From NCBI GenBank assembly GCA_902774055.1, contig CACYGX010000003.1:1-64000 (forward strand): a DNA stretch of 64,000 nt, given 5' to 3'. How positions within the stretch are numbered: position 1 is the first letter of the stretch; each line of letters opens with the position of its first letter. Under the pieces are notes generated by a model. The model worked only from the letters and a program-made list of their open reading frames with translations, was not told the origin of the DNA and searched no databases. The DNA is from an uncultured Bacteroidales bacterium. GTDB lineage: Bacteria > Bacteroidota > Bacteroidia > Bacteroidales > Muribaculaceae. Below, in pieces: positions 1-8,170 of this stretch. The position numbers and the translations under genes are program-made.

Positions 1-25
1 GACCTTCGGCCAGTGCGCCCTGAGG

Positions 26-112
26 TTAATTCAAGTCAAGGCCGTCGGCCTTGTTGAGGTCTCCGACCTCGTTTCCCCAGCAATTATCCGCTGAGCCAAA
101 ATAATCGCTCAT
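26..112 (-). CDS. Candidate small ORF, 28 residues, unknown
   Basis: I do not recognise this. An ATG at 110-112 opens a 28-codon frame ending in TAA at 26-28. The peptide is acidic, has one Cys and one Trp, and ends in GLDLN. Two 15-17 base palindromes lie inside the frame and encode the EVGDL and KADGL segments, so the frame may be only a by-product of a palindromic repeat. A terminator-like hairpin (141-178) lies between the only promoter-like box seen (235-242) and this start, which argues against strong expression. It could be a leader peptide or chance. Confidence 0.2.
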   Translation of the reverse strand: MSDYFGSADNCWGNEVGDLNKADGLDLN

Positions 113-140
113 ATAGCAGGAATAATGGTAATGAAAATTT

Positions 141-178
141 AAAAAGGAACCTTAAGCCGTGGCTTAAAATTCCTTTTT
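141..178. terminator. Bidirectional intrinsic terminator
   Basis: Outer stem AAAAAGGAA (141-149) pairs with TTCCTTTTT (170-178), and an inner stem TTAAGC/GCTTAA closes a four-base loop. Both strands end in a run of five T. It lies 190 bases beyond the end of the minus-strand LpxH-like gene and could also end a plus-strand transcript entering from the left. Confidence 0.6.
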
Positions 179-234
179 AGGTTTCAAATAGGTAAAATTT
201 CTAAGGTAAAAAAGATTGTTTCAGGTTTATGGCG

Positions 235-242
235 CAAAAGTA
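235..242 (-). promoter_or_regulatory. Possible -7 box, minus strand
   Basis: CAAAAGTA on the plus strand reads TACTTTTG on the minus strand and fits the Bacteroidetes TAnnTTTG box. The nearest TTG that could serve as -33 is about 24 bases away, which is too far. It would direct transcription leftward into the hairpin at 141-178. Confidence 0.25.
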
Positions 243-365
243 AAGCCATTTTTTGAACCATGAGCACAAAAAAAGTATGTTTTACAACATATTTTTTTCA
301 AAAAGCTTTACTCTTTTGTTCTATCTAGTTGAAAATCAGTTACGCAATCGTTTACGCAAAATTTA

Positions 366-1124
366 TCATTTTTCAAAGTAGTTGAGTGTAAATTCTCCGT
401 CTGGCGTGAGAACGACATAGGAGTTGAGTGTTATCCACTCTCCCAACAGGACAACGGGAGGCTTGGTGTCGCCGGGATAGATGCGCGCGAGATGAATATG
501 CCCGTAAACGTAGGCCTCGACCTCGGGGTGATGGCTATGGTAATCGCTGGAGAACTCCACGAGGCGAGTTGCGGCACGCTCCGAGATGGCCTCTAACGTC
601 TGCGGCGAACGGTTGGTGCGGTTGTCGTTGGACCATCGCGTGGCGATGGGATAGGTCCACCTGGGGTGGATGGAGGCATAGAGCCACTGGCACACCCTGT
701 TGTGGAAACACCATCGCGTGAAACGGTACATCGCGGGCTGGACGCCCACGTCATCGCCATGGGAGATGAGGATGCGCTTGCCCTGGGTCTCAACAACGGT
801 GTGCCCCTTGAGCACGGTCATGTTGAGCTGATCGCGCAGGTAATCAAAAAGCCACACGTCGTGGTTGCCCGTCACCCAAGTGAGTTTAACACCGGCATCG
901 GCAAGCTCGGCCAATTTGCCAAGAAATCGGATATAGCCACGCGGGACGACATACTTATACTCGTACCAATAGTCGAGGATGTCGCCAAGCAGGAAGAGCT
1001 CGGCGGCATCGTCCTTGATGCTGTCCAAGAAACGGCAAACACAACGCTCCCTGTCGATGGGATTGTTCATGTATTTGGCCCCCAGGTGCAGGTCGGATAT
1101 AAAATATGTATTGTTGCCGGCCAT
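366..1124 (-). CDS. lpxH: UDP-2,3-diacylglucosamine diphosphatase (LpxH-like)
   Basis: Calcineurin-like metallophosphatase that in this family removes UMP from UDP-2,3-diacylglucosamine to give lipid X, a cytoplasmic-face step of lipid A synthesis. The family's metal motifs are in order: DLH (11-13), GD (47-48), GNHD (86-89), HGDD (about 122-125) and GHIH near residue 210. At 252 residues it has normal length. The start follows the upstream SufT-like gene by 30 bases, so the two are probably one transcript from the box at 1485-1492. In Bacteroidetes this family is called LpxH-like; a related sugar-nucleotide phosphoesterase cannot be excluded. Confidence 0.85.
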   Translation of the reverse strand: MAGNNTYFISDLHLGAKYMNNPIDRERCVCRFLDSIKDDAAELFLLGDILDYWYEYKYVVPRGYIRFLGKLAELADAGVKLTWVTGNHDVWLFDYLRDQLNMTVLKGHTVVETQGKRILISHGDDVGVQPAMYRFTRWCFHNRVCQWLYASIHPRWTYPIATRWSNDNRTNRSPQTLEAISERAATRLVEFSSDYHSHHPEVEAYVYGHIHLARIYPGDTKPPVVLLGEWITLNSYVVLTPDGEFTLNYFEK

Positions 1125-1154
1125 GATTTCACGTTTCTCTACAAATGGCAGGAA

Positions 1155-1475
1155 CTACATCATGCCGAGTTCGAGTTTTGCCTCGTCGGTCATCATGCGG
1201 GGGTCCCACTCGGGCTCGAAGACCAGGTTGACCGTCGCACTGGTCACGCCATCGACGCTCTCAACCTTCTGCCTCACGTCCTCAAAGATGAAGTCGGCAA
1301 TGGGGCAGTTGGGAGCTGTCAGCGTCATGTCAATGTCAACATGCCCCTCGTCATTGAGGTCAATCTTGTAGATCAATCCCAAGCTATAAACGTCAACGGG
1401 CAACTCAGGGTCATAGACCGTCTTGAGCATCTTAATGATGTCTTCCTCGATTTTCAGTTTCTGTTCTTGTTCCAT
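1155..1475 (-). CDS. MIP18/SufT-type Fe-S assembly factor (DUF59)
   Basis: Small DUF59/MIP18 protein thought to help in maturation of iron-sulfur proteins in the cytoplasm. Family signatures are visible: an early VYDPELPVDVYSLGLIY segment with the conserved DPE, then a DIDMTLTAPNCP segment with the conserved Cys. I chose the ATG at 1473-1475 (106 residues, beginning MEQEQK). An 18-residue upstream extension would run into the -7 box at 1485-1492 and has no family resemblance. It is first in a two-gene unit with the LpxH-like gene. Confidence 0.8.
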   Translation of the reverse strand: MEQEQKLKIEEDIIKMLKTVYDPELPVDVYSLGLIYKIDLNDEGHVDIDMTLTAPNCPIADFIFEDVRQKVESVDGVTSATVNLVFEPEWDPRMMTDEAKLELGMM

Positions 1476-1484
1476 AACTGGGCG

Positions 1485-1492
1485 CAAAATTA
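1485..1492 (-). promoter_or_regulatory. -7 box for the SufT-like/lpxH unit
   Basis: TAATTTTG on the minus strand, just upstream of the chosen start at 1475. A TTG lies 22 bases further upstream, slightly longer than the usual 19-20 gap. This would give a very short leader. Confidence 0.4.
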
Positions 1493-1668
1493 CAACAAAA
1501 GTCTCAATCGGCACCAAAATAGGGTGCAAATTAAGCGTTGATGCCTAAAAACCAACCTGTCACATGCCCCTGTCAAGATTATCACAATGCACAGTACATC
1601 AAAAACCATGAAAAAAAATTTTTTCATAAAAAATGCTGAATATTAGCACTTAATTGAGAAAAAAGGAC

Positions 1669-1676
1669 TATTTTTG
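1669..1676 (+). promoter_or_regulatory. -7 box for the HU gene
   Basis: TATTTTTG, a match to TAnnTTTG, about 150 bases before the HU start. No well-placed -33 TTG was found. It implies a leader of roughly 140 bases. Confidence 0.45.
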
Positions 1677-1685
1677 CAGTCGCAA

Positions 1686-1762
1686 ATTCGTAAGAAGCTC
1701 AAAAACGAGCGCTTTTTCGCTGTCTCCACAACATCGGAAATGCGCTTAACTTCTTGACGAAT
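1686..1762 (+). promoter_or_regulatory. Structured 5' leader of the HU mRNA
   Basis: ATTCGTAAGAAG (1686-1697) can pair with CTTCTTGACGAAT (1750-1762) with one bulged base. GCTC/GAGC and GCGC segments between them can form inner stems. The closing stem begins about ten bases after the predicted -7 box, so it would lie near the 5' end of the transcript. This may be an mRNA-stability or autoregulatory element; no known riboswitch class is recognised. Confidence 0.35.
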
Positions 1763-1822
1763 AAGCAAATACAACGACATCTATTTTTTAAATATTAACA
1801 AGAACAATAAAATTTAGTAAAA

Positions 1823-2095
1823 ATGACTAAAGCAGAAATCGTAAGAGAAATCGCAAGTTCCACCGGCATTGACAAAGCATCGGTTCTGGAAACTGTTGAG
1901 AAGTTCATGGACGCTGTTAAGGACTCACTGGCAAATGGTGAGAATGTTTACCTCCGCGGATTTGGCAGCTTCATCGTAAAGACCCGCTCACAGAAGACCG
2001 CTCGCAATATCAGCAAAAACACTGTCATCATTATCCCCGAGCACAAGATCCCGGCTTTCAAGCCCGCTAAGGTGTTCATGGAGCAGGTGAAGTAA
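1823..2095 (+). CDS. hup: HU family DNA-binding protein
   Basis: Histone-like dimeric DNA-bending protein of the nucleoid. At 90 residues it has canonical length. It starts MTKAEIVREIA and has the helix-helix N-terminus, the GFGSF turn near residues 45-50, the arm RSQKTARN and the C-terminal IPAFKPAKVF strand typical of HU. It stands alone with its own box at 1669-1676 and a long leader that can fold. IHF-like specificity is not indicated. Confidence 0.93.
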   Translation: MTKAEIVREIASSTGIDKASVLETVEKFMDAVKDSLANGENVYLRGFGSFIVKTRSQKTARNISKNTVIIIPEHKIPAFKPAKVFMEQVK

Positions 2096-2149
2096 TCACC
2101 CCCATCAGTTGACAGCTTATTATATCTTTTAATTCAAAATATTTCTACT

Positions 2150-2242
2150 ATGCCAAACGGAAAGAAACGTAAAGGCCACAAGATGGCAACTCACAAGCGC
2201 AAAAAAAGACTGCGCAAGAATCGTCACAAAAACAAGAAGTAA
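2150..2242 (+). CDS. 30-residue highly basic protein, ribosomal-like
   Basis: An ATG at 2150 opens a 30-codon frame ending in TAA at 2240-2242. The product begins MPNGKKRKGHKMATHKRKK and is over half Lys, Arg or His with no acidic residue. A very similar short basic frame is, to my knowledge, common in Bacteroidetes just before RNase G genes, often unannotated or called histone-like. Its composition fits a small ribosomal or rRNA-binding protein. A Bacteroidetes-specific large-subunit protein, bL38, has been reported from a Flavobacterium ribosome; whether this is its counterpart I cannot tell. It lies 54 bases after HU and 362 bases before the RNase gene. Confidence 0.7.
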   Translation: MPNGKKRKGHKMATHKRKKRLRKNRHKNKK

Positions 2243-2604
2243 TCACATCCTAGTCAACCTGTGACGAAAGTGGATTAGCGGGAACAAACGAATTGGCAGG
2301 CAAGATGAACTACTCGAGAACAGCTGCGGCAACGATGCCCAGATGAATGTACTGAGGAGTGTGCACATCAAGTCAATTGGTTTGTTCCTGTCTTCATTTT
2401 TATTGATGAAACCGCCACGATAAAGCGGTTTACCGTTCCCCCACCCCCTCGAAGGGATCCTCGCACCCCCCTAGAGCGCAACCGTGTCCAGCGGGACACC
2501 CTCCAAAGCCGAGAGCCGCCCGGGTAGTGCCGATTAGATATTTAACATCATTATTAATATATCAATCAATCGTAACTTTTTATAGAATTCATCCACCTTC
2601 TGCG
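2243..2604 (+). other. Long leader before RNase E/G
   Basis: No gene is seen in these 362 bases. There is a 7-base-pair hairpin AAACCGC/GCGGTTT (about 2404-2426) not followed by a T run, and an 8-base inverted repeat TCGTCACA (2221-2228)/TGTGACGA (2260-2267) bridging the end of the small basic gene. RNase E controls its own mRNA through the leader in Escherichia coli; a similar role here is only a guess. The string GAAGGGATCCTCGC near 2450 recurs near 9890. Confidence 0.35.
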
Positions 2605-4251
2605 ATGAGAAGTGAACTAGTAGTTGACGTCACGCCCAAAGACATGACGACGGCTCTGCTCGAAGATGGCCGCCTAGTGTCGCTGCAGCGGGAGACGCGA
2701 GACGCCTCCTATGCCGTGGGCAACCTCTACCTTGCCAAGGTAAAGAAACTGATGCCAGGACTGAATGCCGCGTTTGTCAACGTGGGTCATTCCAAGGACG
2801 CATTCCTTCATTACCTTGATTTGGGTCCACAGTTCAACACTTTTTCTCAATACATCAAGACGGTACGCGACAATCCCAATAAGCGGCCAACGAGCATCAG
2901 CAAGGTAAAGAACCAGAGCGAGACCGACAAGCATGGCACCGTGAGCGACGTGCTCACCCAGGGTCAGGAACTGCTGGTCCAAATCGCCAAGGAGCCCATT
3001 TCCACTAAGGGTCCCCGCCTGACGACCGAAATCACATTTACAGGACGATTCCTGGTGCTCACCCCCTTTAATGACCGCATCTCGGTATCCCAGAAAATCA
3101 AGGACCATGCCGAGAAAACGCGCTTGAGACGCTTGATAGAGAGCATGAAGCCGAAGAACTTCGGCATTATCGTGCGCACCTCGGCCGAGAACAAGAAAGC
3201 CGCCGAGCTCAACACCGAACTCAAGACGCTATTGAAAGCTTGGGAAGATGCCATTGCCAAGGTGCAACAGGCCAGTTCCCCTCCCACCCTCGTCTATGAG
3301 GAAGAAAGTCGTGCCGTGGGCGAGATCCGGGACATTTTCAATCCCGAATTTGAGAGTATCCAAGTCAATAACGCCGATGTATATGAGCAAATTCATGACT
3401 ATGTGAACCTGATAGCCCCCGATCGCAGTGATATCGTGAAACTGTACAGCGACGACATGCCGATTTTTGACAAGTTTGGCATCACCAAGCAGATTAAGTC
3501 GTCGTTTGGCAAGACGGTATCCTTTAAATCGGGCGCATACATAATCGTAGAAAGCACCGAAGCCCTTCATGTGATAGATGTGAATTCAGGCAACCGCTCG
3601 CGCACGAGCACCGACCAAGAGAGCAATGCGCTGAACGTGAACCTGCTCGCCGCCGACGAGATAGCCAGGCAACTGCGCCTGCGCGATATGGGCGGAATCA
3701 TCGTGATCGACTTCATCGACATGGCCAAGGCCGAACACCGCCAGGAATTGTACCAACACATGCGCGAAGTGATGCAAAAGGACCGCGCCCGCCACAATAT
3801 CCTGCCGCTGAGCAAATTCGGGCTGATGCAGATCACCCGCCAGCGCGTGAGACCGGCCCTTGACATCGCCACTGCCGAGACCTGCCCGTCGTGTGGCGGG
3901 AAAGGCGAGGTGCAACCATCGCTGCTTTTTACCGACATGCTGAAAGACAAGATTGATTACCTTGTCCACACGTTAAACGTGAACAGCTTCATTATGTATG
4001 TCCATCCGTTTGTCGACGCCTACCTCAAGAAGGGCCTAGTGAGTGAATACTGGAAATGGCGCAGGGAATTCAAGCGCAAATTCCGCATCCTGCCCGACCA
4101 GTCGCTCAATTACCTGGAATACAGGGTGCTCGACAAAGACCACAACGAAATTGACCTTAAAGAGGAAAAAGACACCAGCAGCAGTGAGACGAGCAAGAAA
4201 GAACGCCGCTCCAAGAAACACGCTGCCGCTGACGACGAGAATCAGGAATGA
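2605..4251 (+). CDS. rng: Ribonuclease E/G family endoribonuclease
   Basis: Endoribonuclease of the RNase E/G catalytic family, acting in rRNA maturation and mRNA decay in the cytoplasm. It begins with the RNase G-like MRSELVVDVTP segment, continues with an S1-like region (KVKKLMPGLNAAFVNVG near residues 45-60), the DVNSG metal-binding segment, and the Zn-link CPSCGGKGEV near residue 435. The start at 2605 gives 548 residues; the longer frame from 2527 adds residues without family similarity. There is no long disordered C-terminal scaffold beyond a charged tail of about 35 residues, so it is closer to RNase G. An insertion of about 45 residues after the S1 start (charged, NPNKRPTSISKVK) looks typical of Bacteroidetes. 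An intrinsic terminator follows. Confidence 0.92.
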   Translation: MRSELVVDVTPKDMTTALLEDGRLVSLQRETRDASYAVGNLYLAKVKKLMPGLNAAFVNVGHSKDAFLHYLDLGPQFNTFSQYIKTVRDNPNKRPTSISKVKNQSETDKHGTVSDVLTQGQELLVQIAKEPISTKGPRLTTEITFTGRFLVLTPFNDRISVSQKIKDHAEKTRLRRLIESMKPKNFGIIVRTSAENKKAAELNTELKTLLKAWEDAIAKVQQASSPPTLVYEEESRAVGEIRDIFNPEFESIQVNNADVYEQIHDYVNLIAPDRSDIVKLYSDDMPIFDKFGITKQIKSSFGKTVSFKSGAYIIVESTEALHVIDVNSGNRSRTSTDQESNALNVNLLAADEIARQLRLRDMGGIIVIDFIDMAKAEHRQELYQHMREVMQKDRARHNILPLSKFGLMQITRQRVRPALDIATAETCPSCGGKGEVQPSLLFTDMLKDKIDYLVHTLNVNSFIMYVHPFVDAYLKKGLVSEYWKWRREFKRKFRILPDQSLNYLEYRVLDKDHNEIDLKEEKDTSSSETSKKERRSKKHAAADDENQE

Positions 4252-4297
4252 TGCCACTCTCCCCACAACACCGCATCATCCCGTTACAAGACACATC

Positions 4298-4338
4298 AAG
4301 GCCGCCCCGCTCAATACCTGCCGGGCGGCCTTCTTTTA
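4298..4338 (+). terminator. Intrinsic terminator of rng
   Basis: AAGGCCGCCC (4298-4307) pairs perfectly with GGGCGGCCTT (4323-4332) and is followed by CTTTTA. It lies 47 bases after the RNase stop codon. Confidence 0.8.
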
Positions 4339-4493
4339 CTAATAGCCAGGAATAAAACGCACGGTGGAGTGTTCAGGTTACTATTACCCTACTAACGCCA
4401 CCGCACCAAAACAATTTCACCGCACCAAAAAAGCGGATAGGTGATGTATCCATGTTCTACCCTTTCATCAGAACTTTATTCAGCGAGGCAGAG

Positions 4494-6242
4494 CTAGAGA
4501 GCGAGGCGCAACCCAAGGCTGCCGCCCCGGTCCGACGGGTAGAAGTCGTTCCGGTACGACACACGGCAATCCCCGGCATTATTATTGTACCAGCTGCCGC
4601 CACGGAACACGCGGTAAGAGCCCGATGCCGGACCTATAGGATTTGTCTGTGCAACGCTACTATAACTGCCATACCAATCCTGGCACCACTCACATACATT
4701 TCCGCTCATGTCATAAAGACCAAGTTCATTAGGCATCCGGGTAGCGACAGTTTGTGTACCGTAGCCTGTGGTGCCGCTTGACTGTGATGGAATATTATCC
4801 CAATACCAAGCCACAGCTTCGATATCGTTGCCGCCGGCATACTTGTAGCCTTGGCTCTTGTTGCCGCCACGGGCAGCAAACTCCCACTCGGCCTCTGTCG
4901 GCAGGCGGAATGTCTTGCCCGTTAGTTCGTTCAGCCTAGAAATAAAGGTCTGGCAGTCGTTCCAAGAGACTTGCTCCACAGGGCGTTGCAGATTCTCAGC
5001 ATAGTTGTTTGACTGGGTGAAATAGCTCGGGTTGCTACCCATCACAGCGAGCCAAAGCGCCTGGGTGACCTCGGTCTCGCCTATACAGAAACTCGACAAA
5101 GTCACTTGATGGGCTGGCTTCTCCCAATCGTATGCATCGCTGCCCTGTTCGGCCGTCGCTCCCATTGTAAATGTGCCGCCCTCGACGGCCACCATCTTAA
5201 AGGTCACACCATTGACGATAAAGGTTTCGGTCACAGGTGGATTGAGATCCACAACTCCCAAGAGGTAGTCGATGAGCATGGCCACATCGGCAATGGACAC
5301 ATGGCCATCCTTATTAGTATCGGCATTGTCAGCCTTGAACGGGGCGACATCGCTGCCCAGCAGATAGTCGATCAACGATGACACGTCACTAATAGTTACA
5401 TAACCATCGCAGTTCACATCACCCAACTCGGTAAAGACCGTCACCATACAGGCATCGGGCACCGCCTGGCCATCGACCGAGCTCACAACAATCATGGTCG
5501 AGCCCTCGGCCAAACCCACGACCTGCACGACACCGTTCACCAGGCGGGCAGCGGCCACTTCGGGATTGCTCACTGTCACCTTGAGTGAAGTCTGCATGGG
5601 AGACATGGTGGGCTTGATTGTTACAGCATGGTTGGGCAACAGTCTTGCCTCATGCTTGTCGAGGGTGATGACAATCGTCGTCTGAGTCACCTTGACATGG
5701 CAAACGGCCTGCAGGTCAAGACAGGTGGCTGTGATATCGCACTCACCAGCTGCCAGAGCAGTTACCACTCCACCGCTCACTGTGGCTACCGACGAATTGC
5801 TAGAAGACCAAGTCACCGTTCTCAATGAGGCGTTGCTCGGTGCAACATTAGCCGTTAACGTCATTGTTTCACCCGCCGTCATATTGACTTCTGGACTGCT
5901 CAAAGTCACGCCTGTCGGCTCCACAGCATCGTTATACATGTTGCCGAAGTTGCCCCAGTATTCGTTGATGAAATAGGCGCCATAGGATGCAGCTGGAATG
6001 TGCAACGTGGCGCCATAGCCCGTGAAAGTGTTGGATACACAAACTGGCGGCACCGTGGCAAAGCAGTAAATCACACTGGGATTCAGATTCAAAGCGCCCA
6101 GCGAGGTCACGCCACTGCCGATGTAGAGCGTCGAGCCGTCACGATACACGCCGTCGGCAATCTGGACCGGGGCGGCAAAAGCCACTGCAGGCACTGTCAT
6201 AGCCACCAGCAGCAAAATAAGGGATTGTAATGTTTTTTTCAT
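4494..6242 (-). CDS. Secreted SUMF1-domain protein with Ig-like and dockerin-like modules
   Basis: 582 residues with a clear signal peptide (1-23, cut after AFA). Modules in order: a short leucine-rich segment (24-110), a BIG2 Ig-like domain (about 112-190, with SSNSSVATV), a second Ig-like region (190-270), a dockerin-like pair of EF loops (about 273-330, GDVNCDGYVTISD and NKDGHVSIAD) and a C-terminal SUMF1 domain (about 340-582, with GETEVTQALW, RLPTEAEWE and GNVCEWCQDW). SUMF1 includes sulfatase-activating enzymes, but the cysteine pair those need is not visible: only one Cys sits near the C-terminal RVSYR segment. A structural or binding role is more likely. A paralogue lies at 10092-11465. 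Confidence 0.85.
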   Translation of the reverse strand: MKKTLQSLILLLVAMTVPAVAFAAPVQIADGVYRDGSTLYIGSGVTSLGALNLNPSVIYCFATVPPVCVSNTFTGYGATLHIPAASYGAYFINEYWGNFGNMYNDAVEPTGVTLSSPEVNMTAGETMTLTANVAPSNASLRTVTWSSSNSSVATVSGGVVTALAAGECDITATCLDLQAVCHVKVTQTTIVITLDKHEARLLPNHAVTIKPTMSPMQTSLKVTVSNPEVAAARLVNGVVQVVGLAEGSTMIVVSSVDGQAVPDACMVTVFTELGDVNCDGYVTISDVSSLIDYLLGSDVAPFKADNADTNKDGHVSIADVAMLIDYLLGVVDLNPPVTETFIVNGVTFKMVAVEGGTFTMGATAEQGSDAYDWEKPAHQVTLSSFCIGETEVTQALWLAVMGSNPSYFTQSNNYAENLQRPVEQVSWNDCQTFISRLNELTGKTFRLPTEAEWEFAARGGNKSQGYKYAGGNDIEAVAWYWDNIPSQSSGTTGYGTQTVATRMPNELGLYDMSGNVCEWCQDWYGSYSSVAQTNPIGPASGSYRVFRGGSWYNNNAGDCRVSYRNDFYPSDRGGSLGLRLAL

Positions 6243-6273
6243 TGAAAAATCGGTTTATTAGATTTCATGGCCA

Positions 6274-6281
6274 CAAAAATA
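6274..6281 (-). promoter_or_regulatory. -7 box for the SUMF1 protein gene
   Basis: TATTTTTG on the minus strand, 32 bases before the start codon at 6242. No clear -33 TTG. Confidence 0.35.
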
Positions 6282-6424
6282 CGAAAAAAAATCAGGAGAA
6301 CAGCCTTCCATTTTCATTTTTACACTGCAACCGCACCAAATTTGTCTAAAACCACCTGAAACCCGCAGGACAGCCTTATTTGTTGACAAGTAACTACTCG
6401 TCCAAAGCGCCTGTCGCACAATCC

Positions 6425-6592
6425 CACGCTAAGCCGTGAAGGCGCTAAGTTTTTGATTTTTAGGCAATTCACGCTATTTCCACAGGGGGTATGTAATGAT
6501 TAATTGAAACAACTCATTTCATCTGCTTTCTAATCAGCCGAAGTCGTAACTTCTTATATGATAAACTCTTCGCGTCTTAGCGCCTTAGCGTG
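6425..6592. repeat. Imperfect inverted repeat, CACGCTAAG type
   Basis: CACGCTAAGCCGTGAAGGCG plus CTAAG (6425-6449) is the reverse complement of CTTAGCGCCTTAGCGTG (6576-6592) apart from an 8-base insertion in the left arm. The 126 bases between carry no gene. The right arm resembles the CTTAGCGCC-TTAGCGTG type sequence I associate with dispersed intergenic repeats in Bacteroidetes. The rest of 6243-6738 holds only promoter boxes. Confidence 0.5.
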
Positions 6593-6674
6593 AGGCAAGT
6601 TGGCTGAATAGTTACTGTTGATAACTATGTGCGTTAAATATTGTGAAACCCATGTGTTTCTCATATTTATAAAT

Positions 6675-6682
6675 TATATTTG
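6675..6682 (+). promoter_or_regulatory. -7 box for rocD
   Basis: TATATTTG, an exact TAnnTTTG match 57 bases before the rocD start. The -33 region reads GTTTC rather than TTG. Confidence 0.45.
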
Positions 6683-6738
6683 CAAGCAGAATTTCATCTT
6701 TAATCATTAACCGTTTAATTACAATTAACATCAAAAAC

Positions 6739-8040
6739 ATGGCAACAAAAAAATGTAAACCTGCTGTGAAGAAAGAAACCAAGAGTAAAAAGCCCAATTG
6801 CCAACCCAATCCGCTGGGCGCTAAGACCAAGAGCTACATCGCTATGGAAGAGCGCTACGGAGCTCACAACTACCATCCGCTGCCCGTAGTCCTGAAGAAA
6901 GGAAAAGGCATCTATGTATGGGATGTAGAGGGCAAGAAATATTTTGACTTCCTGTCGGCCTATTCAGCCGTGAACCAGGGTCACTGCCATCCCCGCATCG
7001 TTAAGGCCTTGAAGGACCAGACCAACAAGTTGTGTCTGACCTCTCGTGCATTCTACAACGAGGCCTTCTGCGAGTATGAGAAGTTTATGCACTCCTACTT
7101 CGGCTATGACAAGGTTCTGCCGATGAACACTGGTGCCGAGGGCGTCGAGACCGCGCTGAAGCTGGCTCGCCGCTGGGGTGTTGCCAAGAAGGGCATTGCC
7201 AACGACAAGGTAAAGATCATCTGCTGCGAGGGCAACTTCCACGGCCGCACCGTGACCGTGATCACCATGAGTGACGATCCCAGCAGCTACGCTGACTACG
7301 GTCCCCTGACCCCCGGTTTCATCCGTATTCCTTACAACGATCCCAAGGCGCTCGAGGATGCGCTCAACAAATATGGCGATGAGGTTGCCGCATTCATCGC
7401 TGAGCCCATCCAGGGCGAGGCTGGTGTATTCGTTCCCGATGACGGCTATCTGAAGAAATGCTTCGACCTGTGCCACCAGCACAACGTGCTGTTCATTGCC
7501 GATGAGGTACAGACCGGTATCGCCCGCACGGGTAAGATGCTGTGCTCACAGCACGATGGCATCCGTCCCGACATCGTGATCCTGGGTAAGGCCCTGGGTG
7601 GTGGTGTGCTGCCCGTATCGGCTTGCCTGGCTGATGACGACATCATGCTCAACGTGAAGCCCGGCGAGCACGGCTCGACCTTCGGTGGTTTCCCCCTTGC
7701 AGCCCGCGTTGCCGTTGAGGCCTTGAAGGTGGTAAAGGATGAGAAGCTCGTCCAGAACGCCGAGAAGATGGGTAAGATCTTCCGCGAGGAGATCGAGAAG
7801 ATCAACTCACCGTTTATCGTGCAGGTGCGTGGCCGCGGTCTGTTGAACGCTATCGTGACCAAGCCCGTCGAGGGCAAGACAGCTTGGGACATCTGCCTGA
7901 AGCTGCGTGACAACGGTCTGCTCGCCAAGCCGACCCACGACCACATCATCCGCTTTGCTCCCCCCTTGTGCATCACTAAGGATGAACTCATGGAGGCCAT
8001 CGCCATCATCAAGAAGACTTTTGAGCAAATGTTCGGATAA
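6739..8040 (+). CDS. rocD: Ornithine--oxo-acid aminotransferase
   Basis: PLP enzyme that moves the delta-amino group of ornithine to 2-oxoglutarate, giving glutamate-5-semialdehyde and glutamate. Class III aminotransferase features are clear: [12 protein letters not shown] near the start, [13 protein letters not shown], the [13 protein letters not shown] segment and the PLP lysine K284 in ILGKALGGG. An N-terminal extension of about 30 Lys-rich residues precedes the conserved part ([12 protein letters not shown]). It is followed after 130 bases by P5C dehydrogenase, so the pair turns ornithine into glutamate. Confidence 0.93.
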   Translation: MATKKCKPAVKKETKSKKPNCQPNPLGAKTKSYIAMEERYGAHNYHPLPVVLKKGKGIYVWDVEGKKYFDFLSAYSAVNQGHCHPRIVKALKDQTNKLCLTSRAFYNEAFCEYEKFMHSYFGYDKVLPMNTGAEGVETALKLARRWGVAKKGIANDKVKIICCEGNFHGRTVTVITMSDDPSSYADYGPLTPGFIRIPYNDPKALEDALNKYGDEVAAFIAEPIQGEAGVFVPDDGYLKKCFDLCHQHNVLFIADEVQTGIARTGKMLCSQHDGIRPDIVILGKALGGGVLPVSACLADDDIMLNVKPGEHGSTFGGFPLAARVAVEALKVVKDEKLVQNAEKMGKIFREEIEKINSPFIVQVRGRGLLNAIVTKPVEGKTAWDICLKLRDNGLLAKPTHDHIIRFAPPLCITKDELMEAIAIIKKTFEQMFG

Positions 8041-8049
8041 TCACACACG

Positions 8050-8090
8050 ATCAAGTGTCGCGAGCCATGGGCTTGCGGCACTTGATTGTT
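8050..8090 (+). terminator. Strong hairpin between rocD and pruA
   Basis: ATCAAGTGTCGC pairs with GCGGCACTTGAT (12 base pairs with one G-T), and an inner AGCC/GGCT stem closes the loop. Only TTGTTAAAA follows, a weak T tract. It may be a partial terminator or processing site lowering pruA relative to rocD, since no separate promoter is visible before pruA. Confidence 0.45.
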
Positions 8091-8170
8091 AAAAGGGGCA
8101 AAAGGTATCCGCCCTTGCCCTTGCATCAACTATCAACAACTAAAAAACATCTATATATTAAAACCAAACA

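Larger units (their letters stand above)
1..365. other. Left-edge non-coding stretch with palindromes
   Basis: No conventional gene is visible here. It holds a cluster of short palindromes near the edge (CAAGGCC-gtc-GGCCTTG at about 37-53 and GAGGTC-tcc-GACCTC at about 56-70), a bidirectional terminator hairpin at 141-178, a possible minus-strand -7 box at 235-242 and an AT-rich tract at 243-365. A 28-codon minus-strand frame covers the palindromes and is listed separately as a weak candidate. Confidence 0.5.

Noticed and set aside
666..1541. Plus-strand frame of 291 codons opposite the LpxH-like and SufT-like genes
   Set aside because: It is antisense to two clear genes, has no recognisable domain and reflects codon bias of the minus-strand genes.
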